Below are positions 1-8,570 of a DNA stretch of 64,000 nt, piece by piece. This stretch comes from Ignatzschineria sp. RMDPL8A (GTDB lineage: Bacteria; Pseudomonadota; Gammaproteobacteria; Cardiobacteriales; Wohlfahrtiimonadaceae). Under the pieces are notes generated by a model. The model had not been told where the DNA came from. It ran no database searches and saw only the letters and a list, made by a program, of their open reading frames with translations. The DNA is taken from positions 1,302,001 through 1,366,000 of the forward strand of contig NZ_JAPPWA010000002.1 in NCBI RefSeq assembly GCF_029815055.1. Reading direction: 5' to 3'. Position 1 is the first letter of the stretch. Every line of letters starts with the position of its first letter. Position numbers and translations under genes: made by a program.

Positions 1-880
1 AGCTGTCGCGACCGAGATCCCAAAAATTGGTGATCGCCTCTTCGAGTGTCTTTTTAATATCGGGATTAAATTTATTTAAGATCTCATCGGTGTCGAGATT
101 ATTATTCTGTGATGAAAACCGCTTGGAAAGTTCGGTGAGCTCTTGATCTTTAATAATCCAGCGTTTTGGAAGATTGCGGCGTACGGCCATAATTTCCCGT
201 GCTTTTGCGAGTTTCATTAAGAGCTGTTTTTCAATACGGCGGAGGCGCTTATACCCTTTCACCTTTTTCCACGCATTTTCACAATCAGGTTCATAATGAG
301 CACGATCTTCAAAGACTTTATGCGCATTTTTAAGATTGGACCCAAGGCCTTTATCGGCAATTTGATACTCAAGAATCTCATAGCAATTGATGAGATAGCG
401 CACATCGTCGTACGCATATTCAATTTGACGGGGCGAGAGCGGGCGATGATCCCACTGCGTGCGCGCTTGATCCTTTTCAAGATGAATGCCTTGATAACGA
501 TCGATCATCTCTTGATAACTCATCAAATTATCGTGTTCTCCCATCACATTGATGGCGATCTGCGTATCAAAAATGGGCGCGGGGAGAATGTCGAGCTCGT
601 GGACAATCGCTTCAATGTCTTGGCTTGCGGCGTGGAGAATTTTTAAGATATTCGGCGCCGTTAACAGATTGCTTAAACTCGATAAATCATCAATGGCGAG
701 CGGATCGACGCAGACAAGCTCCGTTTCGGTTGCTAATTGGATCAGACACAATTTCGGGAAATAGGTCTTTACCCGCATAAACTCGGTATCGACCGCGAGT
801 AGCGAAATAGTGTTATATTGCGCCCGACACCATTTGTCGAGGCTAGTTTGATCCTGAATAAAACGAAGCGTATGTTCCAT
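1..880 (-). CDS. rnd: Ribonuclease D, C-terminus cut by window edge
   Basis: This is a 3'-5' exoribonuclease of the DEDDy family that trims the 3' ends of tRNA precursors and other small RNAs. The start ATG is at 878-880 and about 293 codons are present; the family is usually about 370-390 residues, so only the tail is missing at the left edge. Visible motifs are Exo I (VDTEF near residue 30), Exo II (HAASQDIEAI near 90) and Exo III (YAYDDVRYL near 160). An HRDC-type helical domain follows from about residue 205 (AWKKVKGYKRL, then RNLPKRWIIKD). Read directly from the reverse strand; no frame break seen. Confidence 0.93.
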   Translation of the reverse strand, partial: MEHTLRFIQDQTSLDKWCRAQYNTISLLAVDTEFMRVKTYFPKLCLIQLATETELVCVDPLAIDDLSSLSNLLTAPNILKILHAASQDIEAIVHELDILPAPIFDTQIAINVMGEHDNLMSYQEMIDRYQGIHLEKDQARTQWDHRPLSPRQIEYAYDDVRYLINCYEILEYQIADKGLGSNLKNAHKVFEDRAHYEPDCENAWKKVKGYKRLRRIEKQLLMKLAKAREIMAVRRNLPKRWIIKDQELTELSKRFSSQNNNLDTDEILNKFNPDIKKTLEEAITNFWDLGRDS

Positions 881-987
881 AATTTTGATGCTTTTAACGG
901 CTTTGAAAACGTTTATTATAGGTTGCGCCACTCAATTTAGCGACGAATCGCCTAATAATTGGTTGATTATTTCTTAAAGCGGCGCGA

Positions 988-2634
988 TTAGTGGGACGGT
1001 TTTTCCCCTTTACGACGTTTGCCTTGGAGCCACGTTTCCGCAAGATCGATCTCATAAATGAGCTTATCGGCAGTCTCTAAACTGATCGCTTTTGCAGCTT
1101 TTAACCGGTAAACCTCCCCGCGCTGTGATTGAAGGGCGGTAAGACGAATACGAAGCTCGAGCTCTTGCGCCTCGGGGCTGTAATCGGTTTGTCCGTTATA
1201 ACGCTCAACCTCATGGAGCACTTGCCCAACGACTTGCTTAATATGTTGTTGCTCTTCTTCACTCTCGGTATTGTTGCAGAGTCTTTCTTGCAGAGTCTGC
1301 ACGCCGTGGGTCGCCGCAACGGTCATCAGCTCTTTGGCTTTCGTCTCCTCTTCCACTTGAAAGGCGAGATCGAGGGTAAACCCTTTAAGTAGAATCGGCA
1401 AAATAATCACCCCAACAATTAACGAGAGAACAATCACGCCGGCCGCTAAAAAAATCACTTGATAGCGGGTGCCAATAATAAGGGGAATTGAAAGCGCTGC
1501 CGCAAGCGTGACCGCACCACGAACGCCGGAAAAGGTGAGAATGAGGAGCTCGCGCACGCTAAAATCGCGAAATTGCATGGGAAAGCGTTTAAACACAAAT
1601 TGGCTAAAGAGCTTCATCGTCAACAGCCAACTAAAACGAAGCAGCATTAAAAATGCGTAGATCCAAAAAACATCGATAAAGAGCGTCATAAAATTGATCG
1701 TTACTTCCGCATTTGCCCGCTCCATCGAGTATTCAATAATGCCCGGGATTTGCAGGCCTAGCAGAATAAATACGACGCCGTTTAAAACATATTCAAGGAG
1801 CGACCAAGCGCTATTGGCGCGAAATCGCATCTGAATCGGCGCGCGGGTCATAAGCCCTGAGTGCCCCACAAGCATCCCGGAGGCCACCGCGGCCAAAATT
1901 CCCGATACACCGGCCTCTTCGGCAATTACATAAATAAAGAAGGGCACCAGCATTAAAAAGATCGTTTGTACCGCCGGATCATCATCTTTTGTTTTACTAA
2001 AGAGCTGGACGAGTTTGAGGTAGATCCAAGTGGCGCCAGCACCGATTATCAATCCGCCGACGGAAAGCTTTAAAAAATCGAGCCCAATCGTAGCGACATC
2101 CTTGGTGGTAGCAATGGAAATTGTCCCGATCGCCGCTAAAATCGCAAATTTAAGGGAGACCAGTGCCGAGGCATCATTCATAAGCGCTTCACCTTCTAAA
2201 ATCCGCATCATCTTTTTCGATAGACGGCCTTTCCCGACAATGCCTGAAAGCGCCACCGCATCCGTTGGGGAGAGAACCGCCGCAAGCGCAATAGCGACGT
2301 AGATCGGCATCTCAGGCAAGATCCAGTGGATCAAAAATCCAAGCCCGATCACGGTAATAAAGACAAGGGTGAGCGCAAGGCTGAGAATCTCCCTTCCCGA
2401 GCGCACAAATTCATAAATCGGCATTTTCCGCGCATCTTCAAATAAAAGCGGCGGGATAAAGAGAATGAGAAAAAGGTCAGGGCGGAGTTCTACTTCAAAC
2501 CCGATGAGCGCAACGGCGCAACCGATTACAATTTGCAAGATCGGAAGCGGGGTTTTGATCGGAATAAATGTCTGGATAATGCTGGAAGAGGCTGCCATTA
2601 AAATGAGCAGTAAGACCGTGAGTAAAACGTCCAT
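988..2634 (-). CDS. Na+/H+ antiporter, CPA1 (NhaP/NHE-like) family
   Basis: A 548-residue inner-membrane monovalent cation/proton antiporter involved in pH and sodium homeostasis. About twelve hydrophobic segments occupy the first 400 residues, followed by a hydrophilic, charged cytoplasmic tail of about 140 residues. Family signatures are LSPTDAVALSG near residue 120, GEALMNDASALVS near 150 (the N-D pair of the ion site) and FSGVRGAVTLAAALS near 370 (conserved Arg). An AAGG ribosome site lies 7 bases before the ATG. It appears monocistronic. Substrate (Na+, K+ or both) cannot be told from sequence. Confidence 0.9.
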   Translation of the reverse strand: MDVLLTVLLLILMAASSSIIQTFIPIKTPLPILQIVIGCAVALIGFEVELRPDLFLILFIPPLLFEDARKMPIYEFVRSGREILSLALTLVFITVIGLGFLIHWILPEMPIYVAIALAAVLSPTDAVALSGIVGKGRLSKKMMRILEGEALMNDASALVSLKFAILAAIGTISIATTKDVATIGLDFLKLSVGGLIIGAGATWIYLKLVQLFSKTKDDDPAVQTIFLMLVPFFIYVIAEEAGVSGILAAVASGMLVGHSGLMTRAPIQMRFRANSAWSLLEYVLNGVVFILLGLQIPGIIEYSMERANAEVTINFMTLFIDVFWIYAFLMLLRFSWLLTMKLFSQFVFKRFPMQFRDFSVRELLILTFSGVRGAVTLAAALSIPLIIGTRYQVIFLAAGVIVLSLIVGVIILPILLKGFTLDLAFQVEEETKAKELMTVAATHGVQTLQERLCNNTESEEEQQHIKQVVGQVLHEVERYNGQTDYSPEAQELELRIRLTALQSQRGEVYRLKAAKAISLETADKLIYEIDLAETWLQGKRRKGEKPSH

Positions 2635-2793
2635 AGCGAAACCTTATGCTGTGGGAAAGAAGGAATTTGACTCAGTTTAGCGCATTATGAGGTTGATTCA
2701 AGGGAAAAGCGACACTTAAAGCGGGCTTGGTGTTGTTTTTAAAGGAAAGTTTTTTGTGAATAATAGTGAGGATTAAACGGACTTTTTTAAGGG

Positions 2794-3048
2794 TTAGACA
2801 AAGGGATAATGCCGTTTTAACTGATCAAATCCGCCAAGATTGATGGCATTGACATAGCCTGCATCTAAAAGCGCATATTGCGCATAGGCTGAGCGAATGC
2901 CGGCGTGGCAATAGAGCCCAATTTCAGCAGTTTTATCCGGCGCATATTGATCGATCATCATTAAAATATATTGATATTCAATATGAATCGCATCGGCTAA
3001 ATGTCCGGCATTAAATTCATCCGGTGTGCGCACATCAATGATCAGCAT
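2794..3048 (-). CDS. Single-domain rhodanese-like protein
   Basis: An 84-residue minimal rhodanese domain, likely a cytoplasmic sulfurtransferase or persulfide carrier. It begins directly with the domain (LIIDVRTPDEFNAGHL), keeps the active-site loop CHAGIRS with the persulfide-carrying Cys at about residue 48, and ends with the conserved GG-F-x-L-K element. There is no signal peptide, unlike periplasmic PspE. An AAGGAG site sits close upstream of the ATG. It is shorter than most single-domain rhodaneses (about 100-110 residues) but intact. The physiological sulfur acceptor is unknown. Confidence 0.88.
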   Translation of the reverse strand: MLIIDVRTPDEFNAGHLADAIHIEYQYILMMIDQYAPDKTAEIGLYCHAGIRSAYAQYALLDAGYVNAINLGGFDQLKRHYPFV

Positions 3049-3172
3049 ATAGGGCTCCTTGCTTTAGTAAAATCGTGGGCAAAATAGAAGGAATCGAGAG
3101 AAAAGAATCATAGCACGGCGACTCTTGCTGCCTGATTTAATCTCTTTATCAGCTTAAATAGACGTTTATTGA

Positions 3173-3673
3173 TTAATCGTCATCTTCTTTTTGCGCTTCA
3201 TCTTGCGTGAGTGCGGCACTTCTAAAGGAGAGCGGGTCGCGGATATAGGGAATTGGGGCGCTCGTACCGCCGGAACCGATAATGGTCAGCGTGCCAAAGT
3301 CAAAAATGCGTCCAACTAAACTCTGTTTAACCTGCAAACTCTCAACTTTTGAATGTTTGAGTTCAGTGGTATTGCGGCGAATAAAACCAAATTTCGCAAT
3401 GACACGGCGATCAGTGACGGCCAGTTCCGTTGAAATCGAATAGATCCAAGCACGCAGAAAAAAGTAGAGTGCAATCGCAAATATCGGGAGGGAGAGATAC
3501 CAGAGTTTTCCGTAGAGATTAAGATTATAGAGCTCGTCGATCTTATAAAGGCCACCTAAAATGAGAAGCCCCATGATGCACCAAATGGCCGGATTGATAT
3601 AGATAAACCAGTGGGTTTTCGCCACAATAATGATTTTTTCTTGCGGGGTGATGACGGAATCAACGTAACTCAT
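3173..3673 (-). CDS. PH domain-containing membrane protein (bPH2/YdbT-like)
   Basis: A 166-residue inner-membrane protein. Residues about 30-50 and 60-80 form two hydrophobic helices, followed by a bacterial pleckstrin-homology domain (bPH2, former DUF304). The typical strand pattern is visible: ELAVTDRRVIAKFGFI, then TTELKHSKVESLQVKQSL, then FDFGTLTIIGSGGT. The family has no defined biochemical role. The C-terminal 20 residues are strongly acidic. The gene stands alone and faces away from the thiamine operon. Confidence 0.85.
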   Translation of the reverse strand: MSYVDSVITPQEKIIIVAKTHWFIYINPAIWCIMGLLILGGLYKIDELYNLNLYGKLWYLSLPIFAIALYFFLRAWIYSISTELAVTDRRVIAKFGFIRRNTTELKHSKVESLQVKQSLVGRIFDFGTLTIIGSGGTSAPIPYIRDPLSFRSAALTQDEAQKEDDD

Positions 3674-3889
3674 AATGCACTCTTTTAACCAAATGTTTTG
3701 GGTGGATTTTAAGGTGAATAAGCCCTTAACTATAGCAAATTTACCGAGCGATTAGTGAGTTTTTAACCATCATTTTATCGGCGCGATCCATCGGTGAAAT
3801 TGATGTGAGATTATGATGCTTATCCGTGAGTGAAAGAGATGGGGAAAGAGGCGGGAGTGATTGAAAAAAGAGGGGCGTTTTGATACGCT

Positions 3890-3990
3890 AAGACATGACC
3901 GGGGTGCCCGAGGATGCGATCATTTATCGCATCTTGGCTGAGAGTTACCCGTAGAACCTGATCTGGTTAAAACCAGCGTAGGAAGTCCTT
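3890..3990 (+). promoter_or_regulatory. TPP riboswitch (THI element) aptamer
   Basis: The hallmark blocks are all present in order: GGGGTGCCC (about 3900-3909), CTGAGA (about 3938-3943), ACCCGTAGAACCTGATCTGGTTAA (two pieces, about 3947-3970) and ACCAGCGTAGGAA (3972-3984). The flanks can close helix P1 (GAC at 3892-3894 with GTC at 3985-3987). The aptamer binds thiamine pyrophosphate and lies about 70 bases upstream of the ThiM-ThiE fusion, so the operon should be repressed when TPP is plentiful. A weak sigma-70-like TTGAAA lies at 3861-3866. Confidence 0.97.
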
Positions 3991-4050
3991 TTTCTGACAT
4001 AACAACGCATCACGTTGGGCCATCAAAATCGGGTTTCCTACATGTTATGT
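3978..4050 (+). promoter_or_regulatory. Riboswitch expression platform, two exclusive pairings
   Basis: The 3' strand of the aptamer (3978-3988) can pair over 11 consecutive positions, including two G-U pairs, with 4031-4041. A separate 8-bp stem can form between 3997-4004 (ACATAACA) and 4043-4050 (TGTTATGT), which abuts the GAGAG ribosome site at 4051-4055. The 11-bp helix uses aptamer bases, so it competes with TPP binding. No U-run follows either helix, so translational rather than transcriptional control is more likely. The pairings are seen by eye; the switching direction is inferred. Confidence 0.6.
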
Positions 4051-4061
4051 GAGAGAAAATC

Positions 4062-5588
4062 ATGCCCAATATCATTCCCTTTGGAGCCCGCGAAATGGCT
4101 CCCCATCTTGCGCAGTTTCATGCCAAACGTCCTTTAGTTCACTGTATGACCAACGATGTCGTGCAAAATTTTACCGCCAATGTGCTCTTAGCCTCCGGCG
4201 CCATTCCCGCAATGGTGATCGCAAAAGAGGAGGCGGCGGAATTTGTCTCGGTCTCAAATGCGCTTCTCATTAACGTCGGCACCATTACCGAAGAATTTAT
4301 GCAGGCGATGACGATCGCGGTTAAAACTGCGCATCAAAAAGGGATTCCGTGGGTGCTTGATCCGGTGGCGATTGGCCCAGTTTTGCCATTTCGTACCGTT
4401 TTTTGTGATGAGCTTCTTGCCTATAAACCAACGATTATTCGCGGAAATCCGTCGGAGATTTTAGCCCTTGCCGGTGAAAAATCGAGCGCGAAAGGCCCCG
4501 ATGGAATGGATGATCCACTTAGCGCCTTAAAAACCGCCCAATCTCTTGCGAAAAAGCTTAATACTGTTGTGGCGATGACGGGCGATATTGATTACATCAC
4601 CGACGGCGAAACAACCTATTCCATCAATGTTGGGAGCGAAAAACTGACGCGAGTGACCGGGGCGGGGTGTTCGCTTTCAGCATTAGTCGCCGGATTTGTG
4701 GGGGCAGGAATCGCACCGTTAGAAGCCGCGACGAGTGCTTGCTTTATGATGGCCTATTCTGGAATGAAGGCAGATCAGCTGACGGTGATGAAGCAGATGT
4801 CGATGGCGGGCGGCATGGGATCATTTTCAGTAGCGCTACTTGATGAATTATCAACGCTTTCGGCTGATAGATTGAGCATGGATGAATTAAATAAAACCAT
4901 TCAAAACGAAAGCGAATTATCAAGTCGCGAAAAATTTAACGCCGATGACTTACGTCTCTATTTGGTACTTGAACCCACACTGTGCGGCGGCATTGATGGA
5001 ATGCTTACGACCACACAGCAAGCGGTGAAAGCGGGGGTGACGATGGTGCAACTCCGTTTTGAAGAAAAGACCGATAAAGGAATTTGGTACGATGCAGCGC
5101 TCCGTCTAAAAGCGCTGTTAAAACCGTATAACGTGCCGCTGATTATTAATGATGAGGTGGATGTGGCGATTGCGGTGGATGCCGATGGAGTGCACGTTGG
5201 GCAGTCGGATCTGCCGCCAAATGTGGTGCGTGAGCTCTTAGGTGAGGATAAAATTGTCGGACTTTCAGCGGGCAATGCGTCTGAGATTTTAGCGGCCGAT
5301 CAAAATGTGGTGGATTATCTTGGCGTCGGCCCTGTCTTTACAACAAGTACGAAGCTTGATGCGCGCGCGATGCTCGGGCCTGAGAAACTTGTAGAATTAG
5401 TTGAACTGAGTCCGCTTCCATTGGTTGGGATTGGGGGAATTCAAACAAGTAATGTTGAATCGGTGATGCGAGCGGGTGTTTCGGGTGTATCGGTAGTGTC
5501 AGCAATTTGTGGTCAACAAGATGTCGAGGCGGCAACAAGAATATTACGCACAGCAATCGATCGTGTACTTGAGGAATCATCGTGTTAA
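4062..5588 (+). CDS. Fused hydroxyethylthiazole kinase / thiamine-phosphate synthase (ThiM-ThiE)
   Basis: A 508-residue bifunctional thiamine enzyme. Residues about 1-265 are ThiM, which phosphorylates salvaged hydroxyethylthiazole: CMTNDVVQNFTANVLLA, WVLDPVAIG, RGNPSEI, and the catalytic VTGAGCSLSAL. Residues about 295-505 are ThiE, which joins HMP-PP and thiazole phosphate to thiamine phosphate: VQLRFEEKT, LIINDEVDVAIAVDADGVHVGQSD, VGPVFTTSTK, VGIGGI. A linker of about 30 residues separates them. Each half is near full length, so this is a true fusion. It lies under the TPP riboswitch and 63 bases before thiD. The order is opposite to fungal Thi6, as I recall that protein (ThiE domain first). 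Confidence 0.95.
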   Translation: MPNIIPFGAREMAPHLAQFHAKRPLVHCMTNDVVQNFTANVLLASGAIPAMVIAKEEAAEFVSVSNALLINVGTITEEFMQAMTIAVKTAHQKGIPWVLDPVAIGPVLPFRTVFCDELLAYKPTIIRGNPSEILALAGEKSSAKGPDGMDDPLSALKTAQSLAKKLNTVVAMTGDIDYITDGETTYSINVGSEKLTRVTGAGCSLSALVAGFVGAGIAPLEAATSACFMMAYSGMKADQLTVMKQMSMAGGMGSFSVALLDELSTLSADRLSMDELNKTIQNESELSSREKFNADDLRLYLVLEPTLCGGIDGMLTTTQQAVKAGVTMVQLRFEEKTDKGIWYDAALRLKALLKPYNVPLIINDEVDVAIAVDADGVHVGQSDLPPNVVRELLGEDKIVGLSAGNASEILAADQNVVDYLGVGPVFTTSTKLDARAMLGPEKLVELVELSPLPLVGIGGIQTSNVESVMRAGVSGVSVVSAICGQQDVEAATRILRTAIDRVLEESSC

Positions 5589-5651
5589 CTAGATCACAGT
5601 TCAGTAGATAAGTATTAAACAGATAAAACCCATATACGTAAGGAGAGAAGA

Positions 5652-6443
5652 ATGATTAATGCATTAACCATTGCAGGGACTGACCCTTCCGGCGGTGCGG
5701 GGATTCATGCGGATCTTAAGACGTTTTCGGCGCTTGGAGCGTATGGAATGTCGGTGATTACCGCGCAAGTTGCGCAAAATACGCAAGGGGTACAGGCGGT
5801 TTTACCTACGCCACTCGATTTTCTGGAAAAACAGTTCTTTTCAGTGATTGATGATGTGCGCGTCGATAGTGTCAAGGTTGGGGCGCTCGTGAATCCTGAG
5901 ATTGTAGCGCTTGTAGCAAAATTATTGCGTGATCATCCACAACTGTTTGTGGTGCTTGATACGGTGATGATTGCAAAAGGTGGGCATCCCCTTTTAGTAC
6001 AAGAAGCGGTGGATACCATTCGCGATGAAATGTTGCCTCTTTCAAGCATTATTACGCCCAATTTACCGGAAGCGGCGGCGCTTTTAGAAACGCGCGAGGC
6101 GCAAAATTATGAAGAGATGGTCGAGCAGGGACAAGCGCTCCTTAAACTTGGGCCAAAATCGGTCTTGATGAAGGGCGGGCATTTAGCGTGTGATGAGAGT
6201 CCTGATGTGCTCGTCACTGCCGATGAGGTCATCCGTTTTGATGCAAAACGTGTGAAAACGAAAAATTGCCATGGGACGGGGTGCACTTTATCGGCAGCAA
6301 TCGCAGCGCTCTATCCTGAGCATGGCTTAGTCGAAGCAGTCCGTTTAGCAAAAGAATATATTACCGGCGCGCTTGAGCATGCCGATCGTTTAGAGGTGGG
6401 GAAAGGCATTGGTCCGACGCATCATTTCTATCGCTGGTGGTAG
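5652..6443 (+). CDS. thiD: Hydroxymethylpyrimidine/phosphomethylpyrimidine kinase
   Basis: A 263-residue ribokinase-fold enzyme that phosphorylates HMP and then HMP-P, giving the pyrimidine half needed by the ThiE domain. Evidence: N-terminal MINALTIAGTDPSGGAGIHADLKTF, the DTVMIAKGG segment, ITPNLPEAAALL, and the anion-hole motif KNCHGTGCTLSAAIA near the C-terminus. An AAGGAG site precedes the ATG. It is second in the riboswitch-controlled operon, so with ThiM it forms a salvage route for both thiamine halves. No thiC, thiG or thiH is in the window. Confidence 0.96.
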   Translation: MINALTIAGTDPSGGAGIHADLKTFSALGAYGMSVITAQVAQNTQGVQAVLPTPLDFLEKQFFSVIDDVRVDSVKVGALVNPEIVALVAKLLRDHPQLFVVLDTVMIAKGGHPLLVQEAVDTIRDEMLPLSSIITPNLPEAAALLETREAQNYEEMVEQGQALLKLGPKSVLMKGGHLACDESPDVLVTADEVIRFDAKRVKTKNCHGTGCTLSAAIAALYPEHGLVEAVRLAKEYITGALEHADRLEVGKGIGPTHHFYRWW

Positions 6444-6633
6444 GTTTATCCACATCACGATTTTCATCGCTTTTATGGTCACTTTTGTGTAAAGAAGTGT
6501 TTAGGTATGAAAATCATTGATGAAAGCGTTCTTGTATCTGAATTGTCTTAATTGTTAGATGTAAGATTAATCAATTCAATTGATTAAATAGGAATACCGC
6601 ACGATATTATATCGATTTTGATGGTTAAATTAG

Positions 6634-6670
6634 CCCTGAAGGAGGCCTAAATCTCCTTACAGGGTTTTTT
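6634..6670 (+). terminator. Rho-independent terminator after thi operon
   Basis: The hairpin arms CCCTGAAGGAG (6634-6644) and CTCCTTACAGGG (6653-6664) pair with one bulge and are followed by six T. It lies about 190 bases after thiD. The 415-base gap 6444-6858 holds otherwise only the msrB promoter region; no small gene with a ribosome site was found in it. Confidence 0.85.
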
Positions 6671-6682
6671 CATGGGCAATAG

Positions 6683-6712
6683 TTTCCCGAAAAAATAAAA
6701 GTTGGATATAAT
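6683..6712 (+). promoter_or_regulatory. Possible msrB promoter
   Basis: A perfect -10 hexamer TATAAT (6707-6712) lies about 145 bases before msrB. The -35 region is poor (TTTCCC at 6683-6688, 18-base spacer). The assignment rests on the -10 alone. Confidence 0.35.
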
Positions 6713-6858
6713 AATAGAGAATCGTTATCGTTTAACGCAAATGACTTGCCCCTTAGCGCTTTATCTAGGGTTGGAGTGGCAGGTTTAATTCAGATTGATA
6801 TCGAATCATTGCAAATTTCATAGAGTAGGTTCAATAGAGGGCAGGTTAGGAGATTGAG

Positions 6859-7281
6859 ATGAGTGATTTAAAAAACAAGTTAACGGCAATGCAATATCAC
6901 GTCACACAAGAAAATGGCACTGAGCCACCGTTTCAAAATGAGTATCATGACCATTTTGAAGAGGGGCTTTATGTGGATATTGTCTCCGGTAAACCGCTCT
7001 TTCTCTCCCATGATAAATTTGACGCAGGCTGTGGTTGGCCCGCGTTTGCAAAGCCTGTGGAAGACTCGCAAATCACCGAGCATGATGATCTTTCCTATGG
7101 GTATCATCGTACCGAAGTGCGAAGTGATGATTCTGATTCGCATTTAGGTCACGTTTTTAATGATGGGCCGGAGGCGCTTGGCGGATTGCGTTACTGCATC
7201 AATTCCGCAGCGCTTCGCTTTATTGCCAAAGCCGATCTTGAGCGCGAAGGGTATGGCGAATATCTGGAGTATTTTAAATAA
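6859..7281 (+). CDS. msrB: Peptide methionine (R)-S-oxide reductase
   Basis: A 140-residue cytoplasmic repair enzyme that reduces R-methionine sulfoxide in proteins. The catalytic Cys is in [14 protein letters not shown] near the C-terminus; a second Cys lies in DAGCGWPAF near residue 55. [11 protein letters not shown] is also present. The two CxxC zinc pairs of E. coli MsrB are absent ([11 protein letters not shown] and [14 protein letters not shown] stand at those places), so this is the zinc-free type seen in Bacillus and in MsrA-MsrB fusions. No msrA is adjacent. Confidence 0.95.
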   Translation: MSDLKNKLTAMQYHVTQENGTEPPFQNEYHDHFEEGLYVDIVSGKPLFLSHDKFDAGCGWPAFAKPVEDSQITEHDDLSYGYHRTEVRSDDSDSHLGHVFNDGPEALGGLRYCINSAALRFIAKADLEREGYGEYLEYFK

Positions 7282-7416
7282 GTTAAACGATTGTGTAGTT
7301 GGCTATTGATTGATTTAATAAGTAATATAACGACATTTTATCACCCTATATTGTGACAATTGGTTAATCGATTGATACTATTGGCAAAGGGTAAAGTGTT
7401 TAGTTAAGGAGACAAT

Positions 7417-7758
7417 ATGGATATTGGTGAAATGCGCGTAGCAGCGTGTGATGCGTCACAATTTTTAAAAAGTATGAGCAATGAAGACCGTTTAATGCTT
7501 CTTTGCTATTTGAGCCAAGGGGAATACTCTGTCAGTGAGCTCGAAGAAAAAACTGGCATCATGCAACCGACGCTTTCCCAACAGCTTGGCGTTTTGCGCA
7601 ATGAAGATTTAGTGGATACCCGTCGCGATGGAAAACGTATTTTCTACTCCATCAAAAGTCCGAAAGTACTGACGTTACTGCAATGTATGTATGAGCTTTT
7701 CTGCCAGCCCGAGTTGGGCGAAAAAGATGCGGACGATAACGCGACTCAAGAGAAATAA
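7417..7758 (+). CDS. ArsR-family regulator, BigR/SqrR/YgaV-like thiol sensor
   Basis: A 113-residue winged-helix repressor. The recognition helix region reads EEKTGIMQPTLSQQLGVLRNEDLV, followed by the wing RRDGKRIFYSI. Cys30 (LMLLCYL) and Cys96 (LFCQP) are 66 residues apart, which as I recall is the same spacing as the redox pair in SqrR and BigR; Cys11 and Cys90 are extra. Metal-binding ELCVCD motifs of ArsR/SmtB are absent. Persulfide or oxidant sensing is therefore more likely than metal sensing. Its target is unknown: no sulfide oxidation genes adjoin it, and msrB upstream is 136 bases away. Confidence 0.85.
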   Translation: MDIGEMRVAACDASQFLKSMSNEDRLMLLCYLSQGEYSVSELEEKTGIMQPTLSQQLGVLRNEDLVDTRRDGKRIFYSIKSPKVLTLLQCMYELFCQPELGEKDADDNATQEK

Positions 7759-7848
7759 TTGAGATTCAAACGATCAATTATCAAAGGTCAAATAGAGCGC
7801 CGACTCCCGTTGTTTATCTGTCATTTTGTGTGATTAAGAGAGTAAACC

Positions 7849-8448
7849 ATGATTCGTGATAGTTATTTAAAGCTTAGACCGCTTGAGCGGGAAGATTTAC
7901 GATTTGTTCATCAGCTCGATAATAATGCGATGATTATGCGTTATTGGTTTGAAGAGCCATATGAGTCGTTTTTAGAGCTATCCGATCTATATCATAAACA
8001 CATTCACGACAAGAGTGAGCGCCGTTTTGTGCTTGAAAAAGTGCTGGGCGAGAGTAAGGTTGGACTCGTTGAATTGATGGAGATCGATTACGCGCACCGC
8101 CGGGCAGAATTTCAGATTATTATCGCGCCAAATCATCAGGGACATGGGTATGCTTCAATTGCCACGATGCTCGCGATGGATTATGCATTTTCAGCGCTCA
8201 ATCTCTACAAGCTCTATCTTGTTGTCGATGAGGCGAATGAAAAAGCAAAACATATCTACTCAAAACTTGGATTTGAGGTGGAGGGCGTACTAAAACATGA
8301 ATTCTTCAGCGATGGGGAATATCGTAACGCGATCCGCATGTGCATTTTTCAGCATCAATTTTTTGAACAATATAAGAAGATCCGCGAAGAAGCTCACCAT
8401 GAGATTGAAGATGAAGATCTCATCTTAAATAACGAAATTGAGTATTAA
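7849..8448 (+). CDS. speG: Spermidine N1-acetyltransferase
   Basis: A 199-residue GNAT enzyme that acetylates spermidine and spermine to limit polyamine toxicity. The match to E. coli SpeG is very close over the first 175 residues: [80 protein letters not shown]. The acetyl-CoA loop is NHQGHGYAS. The last 25 residues are acidic and differ from the enteric tail. Probably monocistronic with a strong terminator behind it. Confidence 0.97.
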   Translation: MIRDSYLKLRPLEREDLRFVHQLDNNAMIMRYWFEEPYESFLELSDLYHKHIHDKSERRFVLEKVLGESKVGLVELMEIDYAHRRAEFQIIIAPNHQGHGYASIATMLAMDYAFSALNLYKLYLVVDEANEKAKHIYSKLGFEVEGVLKHEFFSDGEYRNAIRMCIFQHQFFEQYKKIREEAHHEIEDEDLILNNEIEY

Positions 8449-8497
8449 GTTTAATGGCTGTTGTGACACAAATTGATGCAGTAAACATGATGTATTA

Positions 8498-8537
8498 AAA
8501 AAACCTCTTAGGCGTGAATAACACTTAAGAGGTTTTT
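8498..8537. terminator. Bidirectional terminator between speG and ppa
   Basis: AAAAACCTCTTA (8499-8510) pairs with TAAGAGGTTTTT (8526-8537), giving A-runs and T-runs on both sides. It can serve the convergent speG (plus) and ppa (minus). Confidence 0.9.
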
Positions 8538-8570
8538 CATTTCTATCACTTTTATTTAAACGGGAAACGT

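Noticed and set aside
296..764. Plus-strand open frames of 116 and 71 codons near the left edge
   Set aside because: They overlap the clear rnd reading frame on the opposite strand and show no family features.
6711..6729. A Fur-box-like sequence just after the msrB -10 (about 12 of 19 positions of the E. coli consensus)
   Set aside because: Only the right half matches well, the AT-rich background makes such hits common, and msrB is not a usual Fur target.
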